A DNA stretch of 64,000 nucleotides from CAZEKB01 sp964512225 (GTDB lineage: Bacteria; Myxococcota_A; UBA796; UBA9615), in the NCBI GenBank assembly GCA_964512225.1, contig CAZEKB010000005.1, positions 52,594-116,593 on the forward strand. The letters are read 5' to 3'. Of the stretch, positions 28,086-35,220 are shown in pieces (within the stretch, counting starts at the first letter, position 1; the number at the start of each line of letters is the position of its first letter). The position numbers and the translations under genes are program-made. Below the pieces are notes generated by a model. That model made no database searches. It was not told the origin of the DNA and worked only from the letters and a program-made list of their open reading frames with translations.

Positions 28086-29861
28086 GTGTCCACCGCTCCC
28101 GCCATCCTGATCGTCGATGACGACCTCTCCTTCGTCGAGCTGACCGCGCGCCTCGTCGGGCGTGCCTTCGCGGGAGCCAAGATCGGTCGCGCCCACACCG
28201 GCATGGACACCATGCGGGCGCTCGAGAACGAGGCCTGGGACGTCGTGCTGCTGGACTACCGGCTGCCGGACATCGACGGCGTCGAGATCCTCGGCGAGAT
28301 CGGCCACCGGAAGCTGGACGTCGCGGTGATCGTCATCACCGGCGAGGGGGACGAGTCCCTGGTCGCCGACCTGTTCCGCATGGGCGCCTACGACTACCTG
28401 ACGAAGGGGGGCGTGGACGCCCTGGGGCTGCGTCGGTGCGTCGAGCAGGCGCTCACGCGCGTCCGCCTGGAGCGCGCGATCCGCGACCAGTCCGACGAAC
28501 TCAGCGAGGTGTCCCGCGAGCTGGCCGACAAGGCCCGGGCGCTCGACGTCGCCTACGACAAGCTGCGGGAGCGCAAGGACGAGCTGGCGGCGTTCGCCGA
28601 CTCGCTCGAGGCCACCGTCGCGGAGCGGACCTCCGAGCTCCAGGCGACCACCGACTACCTCTCGCGGGTCCTCGACTCGGCCGTCGACCACTTCATCATC
28701 GCCACCGGCCCCACGGGCGTCGTCGGCGGCTTCAACCGCGGCGCCGAGGCCATCTTCGGCAGGGACGCCCGGCGGGTGCACGACCTCATCCACTTCCGCG
28801 CCCTGTTCGACGAGCTCCGCGCCGACGACGACGCCCTGGGGGAGATCCTCGCGGCGGTGCGGGAGGCCAAGAGCATCCACCGGACGCTGACGGGCGTGGG
28901 CGCCGAGGACCGGGCCTTCATCGCCGAGGTCACGATCGCGGAGCTCGCCGAAGGCGAGGGCGGCCTGGTGATCGTGGGGACGGACGTCACCCAGGAGCGG
29001 GAGCTGCAGCGTCAGAATCAGGCCTACATCGCCCAGATCGAGCTCGCCAACGAAGACCTCCGGCGCAAGAACCAGCAGATCCTCGAGGCGGCGCGGCTGC
29101 GCACGGAGTTCCTCGCGAACGTCAGCCACGAGCTGCGGACCCCCCTCAACGCGATCATCGGGTACGCCGACCTGCTGCACGGGGGCGTGTACGGAGACAT
29201 GAGGCCGCGGCAGGAGTCGGCCGTCGGGGGCATCGCCACGCGCGCGCGGGACCTGCTGGATCTCATCAACCAGATCCTCGACCTCGCGAAGGTGGAGTCC
29301 GGAAAGCTGGACCTGCGCCCCGAGCGCTTCGTCTTGTCCGGGCTGCTCGAGGAGGTGGTGGAGACGGGGCAGATCCTGGCGAGCAGCAAGGCGGACCTGG
29401 AGGTCGGTTGGATCGACCACGGAGTGGGGGACGTGCAGCTCTTCACGGACCCTCAGAAGCTGCGCCAGGTGCTGCTCAACCTCGTGAACAACGCCGTCAA
29501 GTTCACCAAGACGGGCTTCGTGTCCATCGAATCGAGCCCCCGGGACGACGGGGTGGAGCTCGCGGTGAAGGACAGCGGGATCGGCATCCCGGCGGCCGAG
29601 CTGGACCTGATCTTCGACCAGTTCCGCCAGGTCGACGGCACCTCGACGCGCGAGTACGGCGGCACCGGGCTGGGCCTCGCCATCAGCCGCAACTTCGTCG
29701 ACCACCTCGGGGGAACACTCATCGCCGAGAGCGTGTTGGGGGAAGGATCGACATTCCGTCTGCGCATCCCCCGGGAGGCGCCGGGCGCGGCCGCGGCCCT
29801 GCAGGCCAAAGCGATGGAGTCGAAGGTGATTTTGGCCGTTCAAACGGATGAGGCGAGCTGA
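28086..29861 (+). CDS. Hybrid response-regulator/PAS/histidine kinase
   Basis: The 591-residue soluble product runs receiver, coiled coil, PAS, HisKA and HATPase. The receiver has acidic LIVDDD and phospho-acceptor Asp57 in VVLLDYRLPDIDG. A long coiled coil covers about 140-195. The PAS-like part begins LDSAVDHFIIATGPTG. The H-box NVSHELRTPLNAIIGY has His348, followed by the N-box LVNNAVKF and G-boxes DSGIGI and GTGLGLA. There is no membrane segment. GTG 28086 starts within 3 nt of the MSTAPAILIVDDD fold. The next gene (tolC-like) begins 3 nt after the stop, so the kinase is read with an efflux system and may sense something linked to it. Confidence 0.92.
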   Translation: MSTAPAILIVDDDLSFVELTARLVGRAFAGAKIGRAHTGMDTMRALENEAWDVVLLDYRLPDIDGVEILGEIGHRKLDVAVIVITGEGDESLVADLFRMGAYDYLTKGGVDALGLRRCVEQALTRVRLERAIRDQSDELSEVSRELADKARALDVAYDKLRERKDELAAFADSLEATVAERTSELQATTDYLSRVLDSAVDHFIIATGPTGVVGGFNRGAEAIFGRDARRVHDLIHFRALFDELRADDDALGEILAAVREAKSIHRTLTGVGAEDRAFIAEVTIAELAEGEGGLVIVGTDVTQERELQRQNQAYIAQIELANEDLRRKNQQILEAARLRTEFLANVSHELRTPLNAIIGYADLLHGGVYGDMRPRQESAVGGIATRARDLLDLINQILDLAKVESGKLDLRPERFVLSGLLEEVVETGQILASSKADLEVGWIDHGVGDVQLFTDPQKLRQVLLNLVNNAVKFTKTGFVSIESSPRDDGVELAVKDSGIGIPAAELDLIFDQFRQVDGTSTREYGGTGLGLAISRNFVDHLGGTLIAESVLGEGSTFRLRIPREAPGAAAALQAKAMESKVILAVQTDEAS

Positions 29862-29864
29862 GTC

Positions 29865-31286
29865 GTGCGCGCGGGGGTCCTGGCCGCGCTGCTCTTCGTC
29901 GTCCCGACGCCGGCCGGGGCGGAGGCGCTGAGCTTGGAGCAGGCGGTGCGCCGGGGCGTCGACCACAACGTCGACCTCGCCGTGCAGCAGCTGGAGCTGG
30001 CGTTCGCCGAGGACGCCCGTCGTCGCGCCTGGAGCGCCTACGAGCCGCGGCTCGACGCCGGGATCTCCCAGTCGAGCGACCTCGCCAACTACAGCGACCC
30101 CGACGACCCCGTGAGCGGAGTCCCCGTGCGCATCGGCGTGCGGCAGGCGCTGCCGGGGGGGGGGTCCGTGGGGCTGTCGTACACCGGCACGATCTACGGC
30201 GAGAAGGGCCGGGAGCTCGGCTACGACTCCACGCCGGATCTCGTCGTCAGCCTCACGCAGCCGCTCCTCGGCGGGGCGGTCTTCGGGGGGCGCGAGCGCG
30301 GCGTCGCGGAGGCGCAGCACGGGATCGCGCAGAGCCGGCTGGCCCTCGAAGCGGGCGTCGGAGACCTCGTCCTCGGGATCGAGAACGCCTACTGGAACCT
30401 CGTGCAGGCGGGGGACGCCGTGGCCGCCGCCCAGCAGAGCCTGGACGGGGCGCGCAGGCAGCAGGCGTGGGTGCAGGAGCGGATCGACCTCGGGTTCGAC
30501 GCCCCGTCGGAGCTCCTGTCGACCCAGGAGCGGATCGCGTCCGCCGAGGCCGAGCTGACGGCGGCGACGGCCGCTCGGGAGGACGCCGAAGCGGAGCTCC
30601 TCCACCTGCTCGGCGTGGACCTCCTGGGCGCCGACCGCCCCACGATCGAGCCCACGTCCGTCCCCGGCACGGGCGAGACCACCCCGTCGGAGGGCGCCTT
30701 CGCCGCGGCCGAGGAGCGCTCCATCCCCCTGCGGATCGCTCGACGCAACCTGGAGCAGGCGCGGCGCGAGCTGCGGTACTCGGTGGTGGACCAGCTCCCC
30801 ACCCTCGACGGCAACGTCTCGGTCCGGCGGGACCTCGGCCAGGAGGAGACCTTCAACTGGTGGACGTTCGGGCTGTCCCTGTCCATGCCCCTCCCCGGCC
30901 TGGGCCGGATCGCCGGGTTCCGATCGGCGCGGCGGCGGGTGCGGCAGGCCGAGCTGCAGCTGCGTGAGACGACGCAGCAGGTGTACCTGGACGTCGAGCG
31001 GGCTCTGCGCGACGTGGAGGCGACGCGCGCCGGGTTTCGGCTCGCCGAGCTGGGGCTCGACCTCGCCCAGCGCAAGTACGACGCCGAGGTCGAGCGACTG
31101 ACCCGGGGCACGTCGACCAACCGCGAGGTGCTGGAGTACCTCGAGGATCGGGACGCGGCGGCCCGGGGATGGAACCGGAGTCGCACGGCGGTGGCGCGGT
31201 CCGAAGGTCGGCTGCGACGCATCATCGGGGCGGGACTCAGCGATTGGGGCGTCGAGCTCGATCGGCTGATCGAGGCGGCGAGGTGA
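29865..31286 (+). CDS. TolC-family outer-membrane efflux protein
   Basis: The 473-residue product has the signal peptide MRAGVLAALLFVVPTPAGA and two TolC/OEP repeats: long heptad helices (LSLEQAVRRGVDHNVDLAVQQLELAFAED; RRQQAWVQERIDLGF) alternating with strands (PRLDAGISQSS; PTLDGNVSVRRD). It would form the trimeric outer-membrane duct of a tripartite pump. Its stop sits next to the membrane-fusion gene start (3 nt apart). The family is clear; the substrate is unknown. Confidence 0.9.
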   Translation: MRAGVLAALLFVVPTPAGAEALSLEQAVRRGVDHNVDLAVQQLELAFAEDARRRAWSAYEPRLDAGISQSSDLANYSDPDDPVSGVPVRIGVRQALPGGGSVGLSYTGTIYGEKGRELGYDSTPDLVVSLTQPLLGGAVFGGRERGVAEAQHGIAQSRLALEAGVGDLVLGIENAYWNLVQAGDAVAAAQQSLDGARRQQAWVQERIDLGFDAPSELLSTQERIASAEAELTAATAAREDAEAELLHLLGVDLLGADRPTIEPTSVPGTGETTPSEGAFAAAEERSIPLRIARRNLEQARRELRYSVVDQLPTLDGNVSVRRDLGQEETFNWWTFGLSLSMPLPGLGRIAGFRSARRRVRQAELQLRETTQQVYLDVERALRDVEATRAGFRLAELGLDLAQRKYDAEVERLTRGTSTNREVLEYLEDRDAAARGWNRSRTAVARSEGRLRRIIGAGLSDWGVELDRLIEAAR

Positions 31287-31288
31287 GC

Positions 31289-32536
31289 ATGCGATGTCTG
31301 GCGTTGACGGCGGCCCTGCTGGCGGGGTGCGCGAGCGGTCCATCGAGCGTGGACCTGCCCCCCGCGGGCAAGGTGGAGCGCGGGTCGTTCGACCACACCC
31401 TCACGGTCACGGGCGAGCTCCAGGCGGTGAACTCCCAGAAGATCGTGGCGCCGAACGTGCGCGGCTCCCTGAAGATCACCGAGCTGGCCGAGGAGGGCGC
31501 GTTCGTGAAGTCGGGCGAGAGCATCGTCCGCTTCGACACCGAGGAGCTCGAGCGCGACCTCGCCACCCTGCGCGCGGACATCGGGCTCAGCGAGCAGAAG
31601 ATCGTGCAGAAGCAGGAGGAGCTGAAGGGCAACCTCGACGACAAGCGCCGCGCGGTGGAGCGCCAGGAGCTCGCCCTCGAGCGCCACCGGCTCAAGGTCA
31701 CGGACAGCGAGACGGTCTCGCGGATCGAGCGCGAGGAGACCCGCATCTCCATGCGCGAGGCGGAGCTGAACCTCGCGAAGGCGCGGCAGGAGCTGGACGC
31801 GACCCTCGCCAAGGGCGACGCCGACGTCGAGCTGCTCCGCCTCGAGCTGCGCAAGCAGGAGGACCGGCGCGCTCGCCTCACCGACGCCCTGGAGAACTCC
31901 ACCATCCAGGCGCCGACGGACGGGATCGTGATCCTCGGCACCACCTGGCGCGGCGGGAAGGTCGCCGAGGGCGACCAGGTGTGGCGGGGCATGGTGATCA
32001 TGGAGTTCCCGGACCTGTCCACGATGGAGGTGCTCGCGCCGGTGCACGAGGTCGACGCCTCGAAGGTGTCGATCAAGCAGACGGCGACCGTGCGCGTGGA
32101 CGCGCTGCCGGGCAAGTCCTGGACCGGCAAGGTGGAGAAGAAGGCGAACCTCGCCAAGACGAAGCGGCAGGGCAGCGAGGTCAAGTACTTCGACGTGGAG
32201 GTCGCCCTCGACGTCACGGACGAGGCGATGAAGCCGGGCATGACCACCAAGGTCGACCTGCTGATCGAGCAGCTCGACGGCGTCCTCACCGTGCCGCGCG
32301 AAGCCGTCGTGCTCGTGGAGGGCAAGCCGACGATCTACCTCTCGGACGGCGGCGAGCCGGAGGCGGTCGAGGTCGTCGTCGGGCCCCGCAACTCCACTCA
32401 CGTGGTGATCGAGGAGGGGCTCGAGGAGGGCGCGGACATCTTCCTGGGGCCGCCCGGGGGGACGAAGGTGGACGGCGGCATCGGGGACGAAGCGCGCGAG
32501 GCGGCGACGCCGGAGGCAGCGCCGGACGGCACCTGA
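31289..32536 (+). CDS. HlyD/MacA-type periplasmic adaptor (membrane fusion) lipoprotein
   Basis: The 415-residue product starts MRCLALTAALLAGC, giving a lipid anchor at Cys14. Next come a biotinyl-lipoyl-like half motif (VARGxVTG-type region TLTVTGELQAVNSQKIVAP), a very long coiled-coil hairpin at about 80-200 (LRADIGLSEQKIVQKQEELK...), the second lipoyl half (IQAPTDGIVILG) and beta-barrel/MP domains ending in a Gly/Asp tail. The in-frame GTG 31283, overlapping the tolC stop, is an alternative start. It bridges the inner-membrane permease and TolC. Confidence 0.9.
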   Translation: MRCLALTAALLAGCASGPSSVDLPPAGKVERGSFDHTLTVTGELQAVNSQKIVAPNVRGSLKITELAEEGAFVKSGESIVRFDTEELERDLATLRADIGLSEQKIVQKQEELKGNLDDKRRAVERQELALERHRLKVTDSETVSRIEREETRISMREAELNLAKARQELDATLAKGDADVELLRLELRKQEDRRARLTDALENSTIQAPTDGIVILGTTWRGGKVAEGDQVWRGMVIMEFPDLSTMEVLAPVHEVDASKVSIKQTATVRVDALPGKSWTGKVEKKANLAKTKRQGSEVKYFDVEVALDVTDEAMKPGMTTKVDLLIEQLDGVLTVPREAVVLVEGKPTIYLSDGGEPEAVEVVVGPRNSTHVVIEEGLEEGADIFLGPPGGTKVDGGIGDEAREAATPEAAPDGT

Positions 32537-33792
32537 TGCAGCTCGAGGTCCTCCAGGACGGGCTGGGCGGGCTCGTCGACCATCCCCTTCGCACCGGCCT
32601 CACCGGCCTCGGGATCGTGTTCGGGGTGGCGGCCGTGATCGCGATGCTGTCGATCGGCGAGGGGGCCCAGCGCGAGGCCCAGCAGCTGATCTCCCTCCTG
32701 GGGCTCCACCAGGTGCTGGTCGAGTCGGTCCCCATCGAAGGCGACAACGAGGACGCCGTGGAGGCGCGCAAGGCGTCGCTCGGGCTGCGGGTCCAGGACG
32801 GCGACGTCCTGCTCCGGGCCGTGCCTCAGCTCGCCGCGGTCGGGGGCCGCAAGGAGCTCAAGGTCGAGGACGTCCTCCCGCGGATCGAGGACCCCACCCA
32901 GCTCGCCGTCGAGGGCGTGGACCCGGGGTTCCTGGTGGCGGCGGGGATGGACCGCGTGGGGGGGCGCCTCCTCCTCCCCTCCGACGACGTGGAGCAGGCG
33001 GCGGTGTGCGTCCTCGGGATCGGCGCTGCGCGCATGCTCTTCGGGACCACGGAGGTGGTCGGCGAGCAGGTCCGACTGGACCGGGTCTGGCTGGACATCG
33101 TGGGCGTGGTGCAGCAGCCGACCTACCGCAGTCGGCCCGTCGAGGGGCTGGAGCTGGAGGACCGGAACCGTCGGATCTACCTGCCGCTCGCGACCTCCCT
33201 GGGCCGGTTCGAGGCCGAGGTGAAGCCCGGCGAGCCGCGGCCGCACGACCTGGACTCGCTGATCCTGCGCGTCCGGGAGGGCGAGGACATCGCGGGGGTG
33301 GCGGCGGTCGCGGAGCGCACCCTCCTGCGCCTGCACCACGACGTGCGCGACTACCGGGTGATCGTGCCCGTCCGCCTGCTGGAGCAGAGCCGCCAGACCC
33401 AGGCCCTCTTCAACCTCGTGATGGCGCTGATCGCGGGCATCTCCCTGCTCGTGGGGGGGATCGGGATCATGAACATCATGCTCGCCGGCGTCGTGGAGCG
33501 GACGCGTGAGATCGGGGTGCGTCGAGCCCTCGGCGCGCGCGCTCGCGACGTGGAGCTGCTCTTCCTGGTGGAGTCGACGACCATCAGCCTGCTCGGGGGC
33601 ATCGTCGGCATCGGGCTGGGCCTGCTGGCGGCGACGCTGATCGCGGGCGCCACCGGCTGGACCACCGCGGTCTCGGGCAAGGCGATGCTGCTCTCCGCGG
33701 GCATCTCGGCGGTGGTCGGGATCGTCTTCGGGACCGTGCCCGCGCGACACGCCGCGCGCCTCGACCCCGTGGAGGCGCTCCGGCACGAATAG
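32536..33792 (+). CDS. MacB/FtsX-type ABC transporter permease without ATPase domain
   Basis: The 418-residue product has four membrane helices in MacB topology: one at about 21-43 (TGLTGLGIVFGVAAVIAML), a large periplasmic domain, then three after about 285 (LVMALIAGISLLVGGIGIMNIML; LLGGIVGIGLGLLAATLIAG; LLSAGISAVVGIVFGTVPA). It ends with the typical ERTREIGVRRALGAR and ARLDPVEALRHE. Start ATG 32536 shares one base with the adaptor stop (TGATG). Classic MacB has its ATPase fused at the N-terminus. Here there is none, and no separate ATPase gene is adjacent: the next gene is convergent, 3 bp away. An ATPase encoded elsewhere must serve it if it is a pump. Confidence 0.9.
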   Translation: MQLEVLQDGLGGLVDHPLRTGLTGLGIVFGVAAVIAMLSIGEGAQREAQQLISLLGLHQVLVESVPIEGDNEDAVEARKASLGLRVQDGDVLLRAVPQLAAVGGRKELKVEDVLPRIEDPTQLAVEGVDPGFLVAAGMDRVGGRLLLPSDDVEQAAVCVLGIGAARMLFGTTEVVGEQVRLDRVWLDIVGVVQQPTYRSRPVEGLELEDRNRRIYLPLATSLGRFEAEVKPGEPRPHDLDSLILRVREGEDIAGVAAVAERTLLRLHHDVRDYRVIVPVRLLEQSRQTQALFNLVMALIAGISLLVGGIGIMNIMLAGVVERTREIGVRRALGARARDVELLFLVESTTISLLGGIVGIGLGLLAATLIAGATGWTTAVSGKAMLLSAGISAVVGIVFGTVPARHAARLDPVEALRHE

Positions 33793-33795
33793 GGC

Positions 33796-34818
33796 TCAAC
33801 CCCGGGGGCGCTCCTCCTCGAGCGGCTTCTTCGCCCGGTACCGCGACACGGCGAGGCGGAGCTCCCCGTCGCCGTCCGACCGGTACTCCTCCCGCAGCAC
33901 CGCCTGGGCGGCCACCCGGAGCTCCGCGGCCCCCTCGATGCGGCGGTCGCGATCCCCCACCAGCGTCCGCTCCAGGAGCTCGCGGATCGCGTCCGGGAGC
34001 AGCGCCAGGCGGGGATGGTCCGGGGGCCCGCCGGCCCAGGTGCGGTAGCGGTTCCAGTCGGAGTCCGGATCGCCGTGGAATGCGTCGGGACCCATCAGGC
34101 ACTCGTACAGGACCGCGCCGAGGCTGAAGAGGTCGGCCCGGGCGTCCGCGGCCATGCCCTCGGCCACCTCGGGGGCCACGTACGCGGGCAGCCCCACCTC
34201 CCCCTCGCGGCTCGGCGGCGGCGCCCCCGGGGCGCGGGGCACGGAGACGTTCGCGACCCGCACCTCGCCCGCGGTGGACAGGAGGATGTTCGAGGGCTTG
34301 ATCGCGCGATGGACGAGCCCCCGCGCGGTCCACGGGGCGATCCTCAGGCCGTGCAGGTAGTCGAGGGCGCGGCAGGCGAGCACGACGATCCGGAGCGCGA
34401 CGGGCAGGGACAGGGACTCGCCCGTCCGCCAGCTCTCCTTGAGCAGGGCCCTCAGGCCCACCCCCGAGACCCACTGCCGCACGAGGAAGAAGCGGTCGTG
34501 GTCGCGACCCAGGTCGAGCGTCTGCAGCAGGTTCGGGTGCGACAAGCGCATGCCGACCCGGGCCTCGTCCGTGATGCGCAGACCGATCTCGGGGCGCTCG
34601 TGGAAGGGGTGGTCGGCGACGCGAAGCAGCACCAGCTTCGCGAACCCGAGGATGCCGCGGCGGATCGCCAGGTACGAGGTGACCCCTTCGTGCTGGGCGA
34701 GGCGCCGCACGATCTCGAAGTCCTCGAGCCGCGCGGGAGGGAGGTCGAGGTCGGGCTCGGCGAGGGCCGGGTCGGCTCCGAAGGAGCTGCTGTCGTCGGC
34801 GCTGTAGTCGCTGGTCAC
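33796..34818 (-). CDS. Ser/Thr kinase-like protein lacking catalytic residues (apparent pseudokinase)
   Basis: The 340-residue product has a recognisable protein-kinase fold: the C-helix Glu85 in ITDEARVGMRLSHPNLLQ, a catalytic loop LVHRAIKPSNILL, an activation-segment AYVAPEV and an F-helix DARADLFSLGAVLYECLMG. Three key residues are replaced: the beta3 Lys is Arg66 (AKLVLLRV), HRD is HRA (Ala172) and DFG is NVS (190-192). It should bind ATP weakly at best and is likely a scaffold or allosteric partner of a real kinase. GTG 34818 overlaps the stop of the VOC gene as GTGA; a longer GTG at 34848 is possible. It has no membrane segment. Confidence 0.85.
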   Translation of the reverse strand: MTSDYSADDSSSFGADPALAEPDLDLPPARLEDFEIVRRLAQHEGVTSYLAIRRGILGFAKLVLLRVADHPFHERPEIGLRITDEARVGMRLSHPNLLQTLDLGRDHDRFFLVRQWVSGVGLRALLKESWRTGESLSLPVALRIVVLACRALDYLHGLRIAPWTARGLVHRAIKPSNILLSTAGEVRVANVSVPRAPGAPPPSREGEVGLPAYVAPEVAEGMAADARADLFSLGAVLYECLMGPDAFHGDPDSDWNRYRTWAGGPPDHPRLALLPDAIRELLERTLVGDRDRRIEGAAELRVAAQAVLREEYRSDGDGELRLAVSRYRAKKPLEEERPRG

Positions 34819-35192
34819 CGCGCGCCCGGGATCGGAGTCGAGAACCACACGCGGTAGCCCTCGGGGTCGCGCACGCCGCAGGAGCGCAGGCCCCAGGGCT
34901 TGTCCTCGGGCGCGAACTCGAAGGGGACGCCCGTGCGGCTCAGCCGACGGTGGAGGTCGTCCACGTCCGGGACCCGGAACTCCACCTTCGTCCCCCGCCC
35001 CTGCGCCCCGTGGTCCGCGTAGTCCTCGCGCCGCGCGTTGCAGCAGATGTGCACGTCGTTGCCCGCGTCCACCGCGAGGAACCAGTCCGACTCGTAGACG
35101 ATCGGGAACCCGAGCAGGTCCGAGTAGAAGCCCCGCGCCGCGTCGAGATCGCGGACGAAGAGGTGCAGCTCGAGTGCCTGGGGACGGGGCAT
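34815..35192 (-). CDS. VOC (glyoxalase/bleomycin-resistance/dioxygenase) superfamily protein
   Basis: The 125-residue, single-module VOC protein contains LELHLFVRDLDAARGFYSDLLGFPIVYES, DVHICCN, KVEFRVPDVDDLHRRLSRTGVPF and GVRDPEGYRVWFS. The residues His9 (ELHLF) and the C-terminal Glu (PEGY) are possible metal ligands. Family members range from glyoxalases to antibiotic-binding proteins, and nothing here fixes the substrate. It is preceded by its own TAGGAT box and followed, overlapping, by the pseudokinase gene. Confidence 0.85.
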   Translation of the reverse strand: MPRPQALELHLFVRDLDAARGFYSDLLGFPIVYESDWFLAVDAGNDVHICCNARREDYADHGAQGRGTKVEFRVPDVDDLHRRLSRTGVPFEFAPEDKPWGLRSCGVRDPEGYRVWFSTPIPGAR

Positions 35193-35198
35193 CGCGGG

Positions 35199-35204
35199 AT
35201 CCTA
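35199..35204 (-). promoter_or_regulatory. Candidate leaderless -10 element TAGGAT
   Basis: On the minus strand TAGGAT-CCCGCG-ATG places the hexamer exactly six bases before the VOC gene start at 35192. The overlapping TATAGG gives a spacing of eight. Confidence 0.45.
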
Positions 35205-35220
35205 TACGGCCGCGCCGCTC

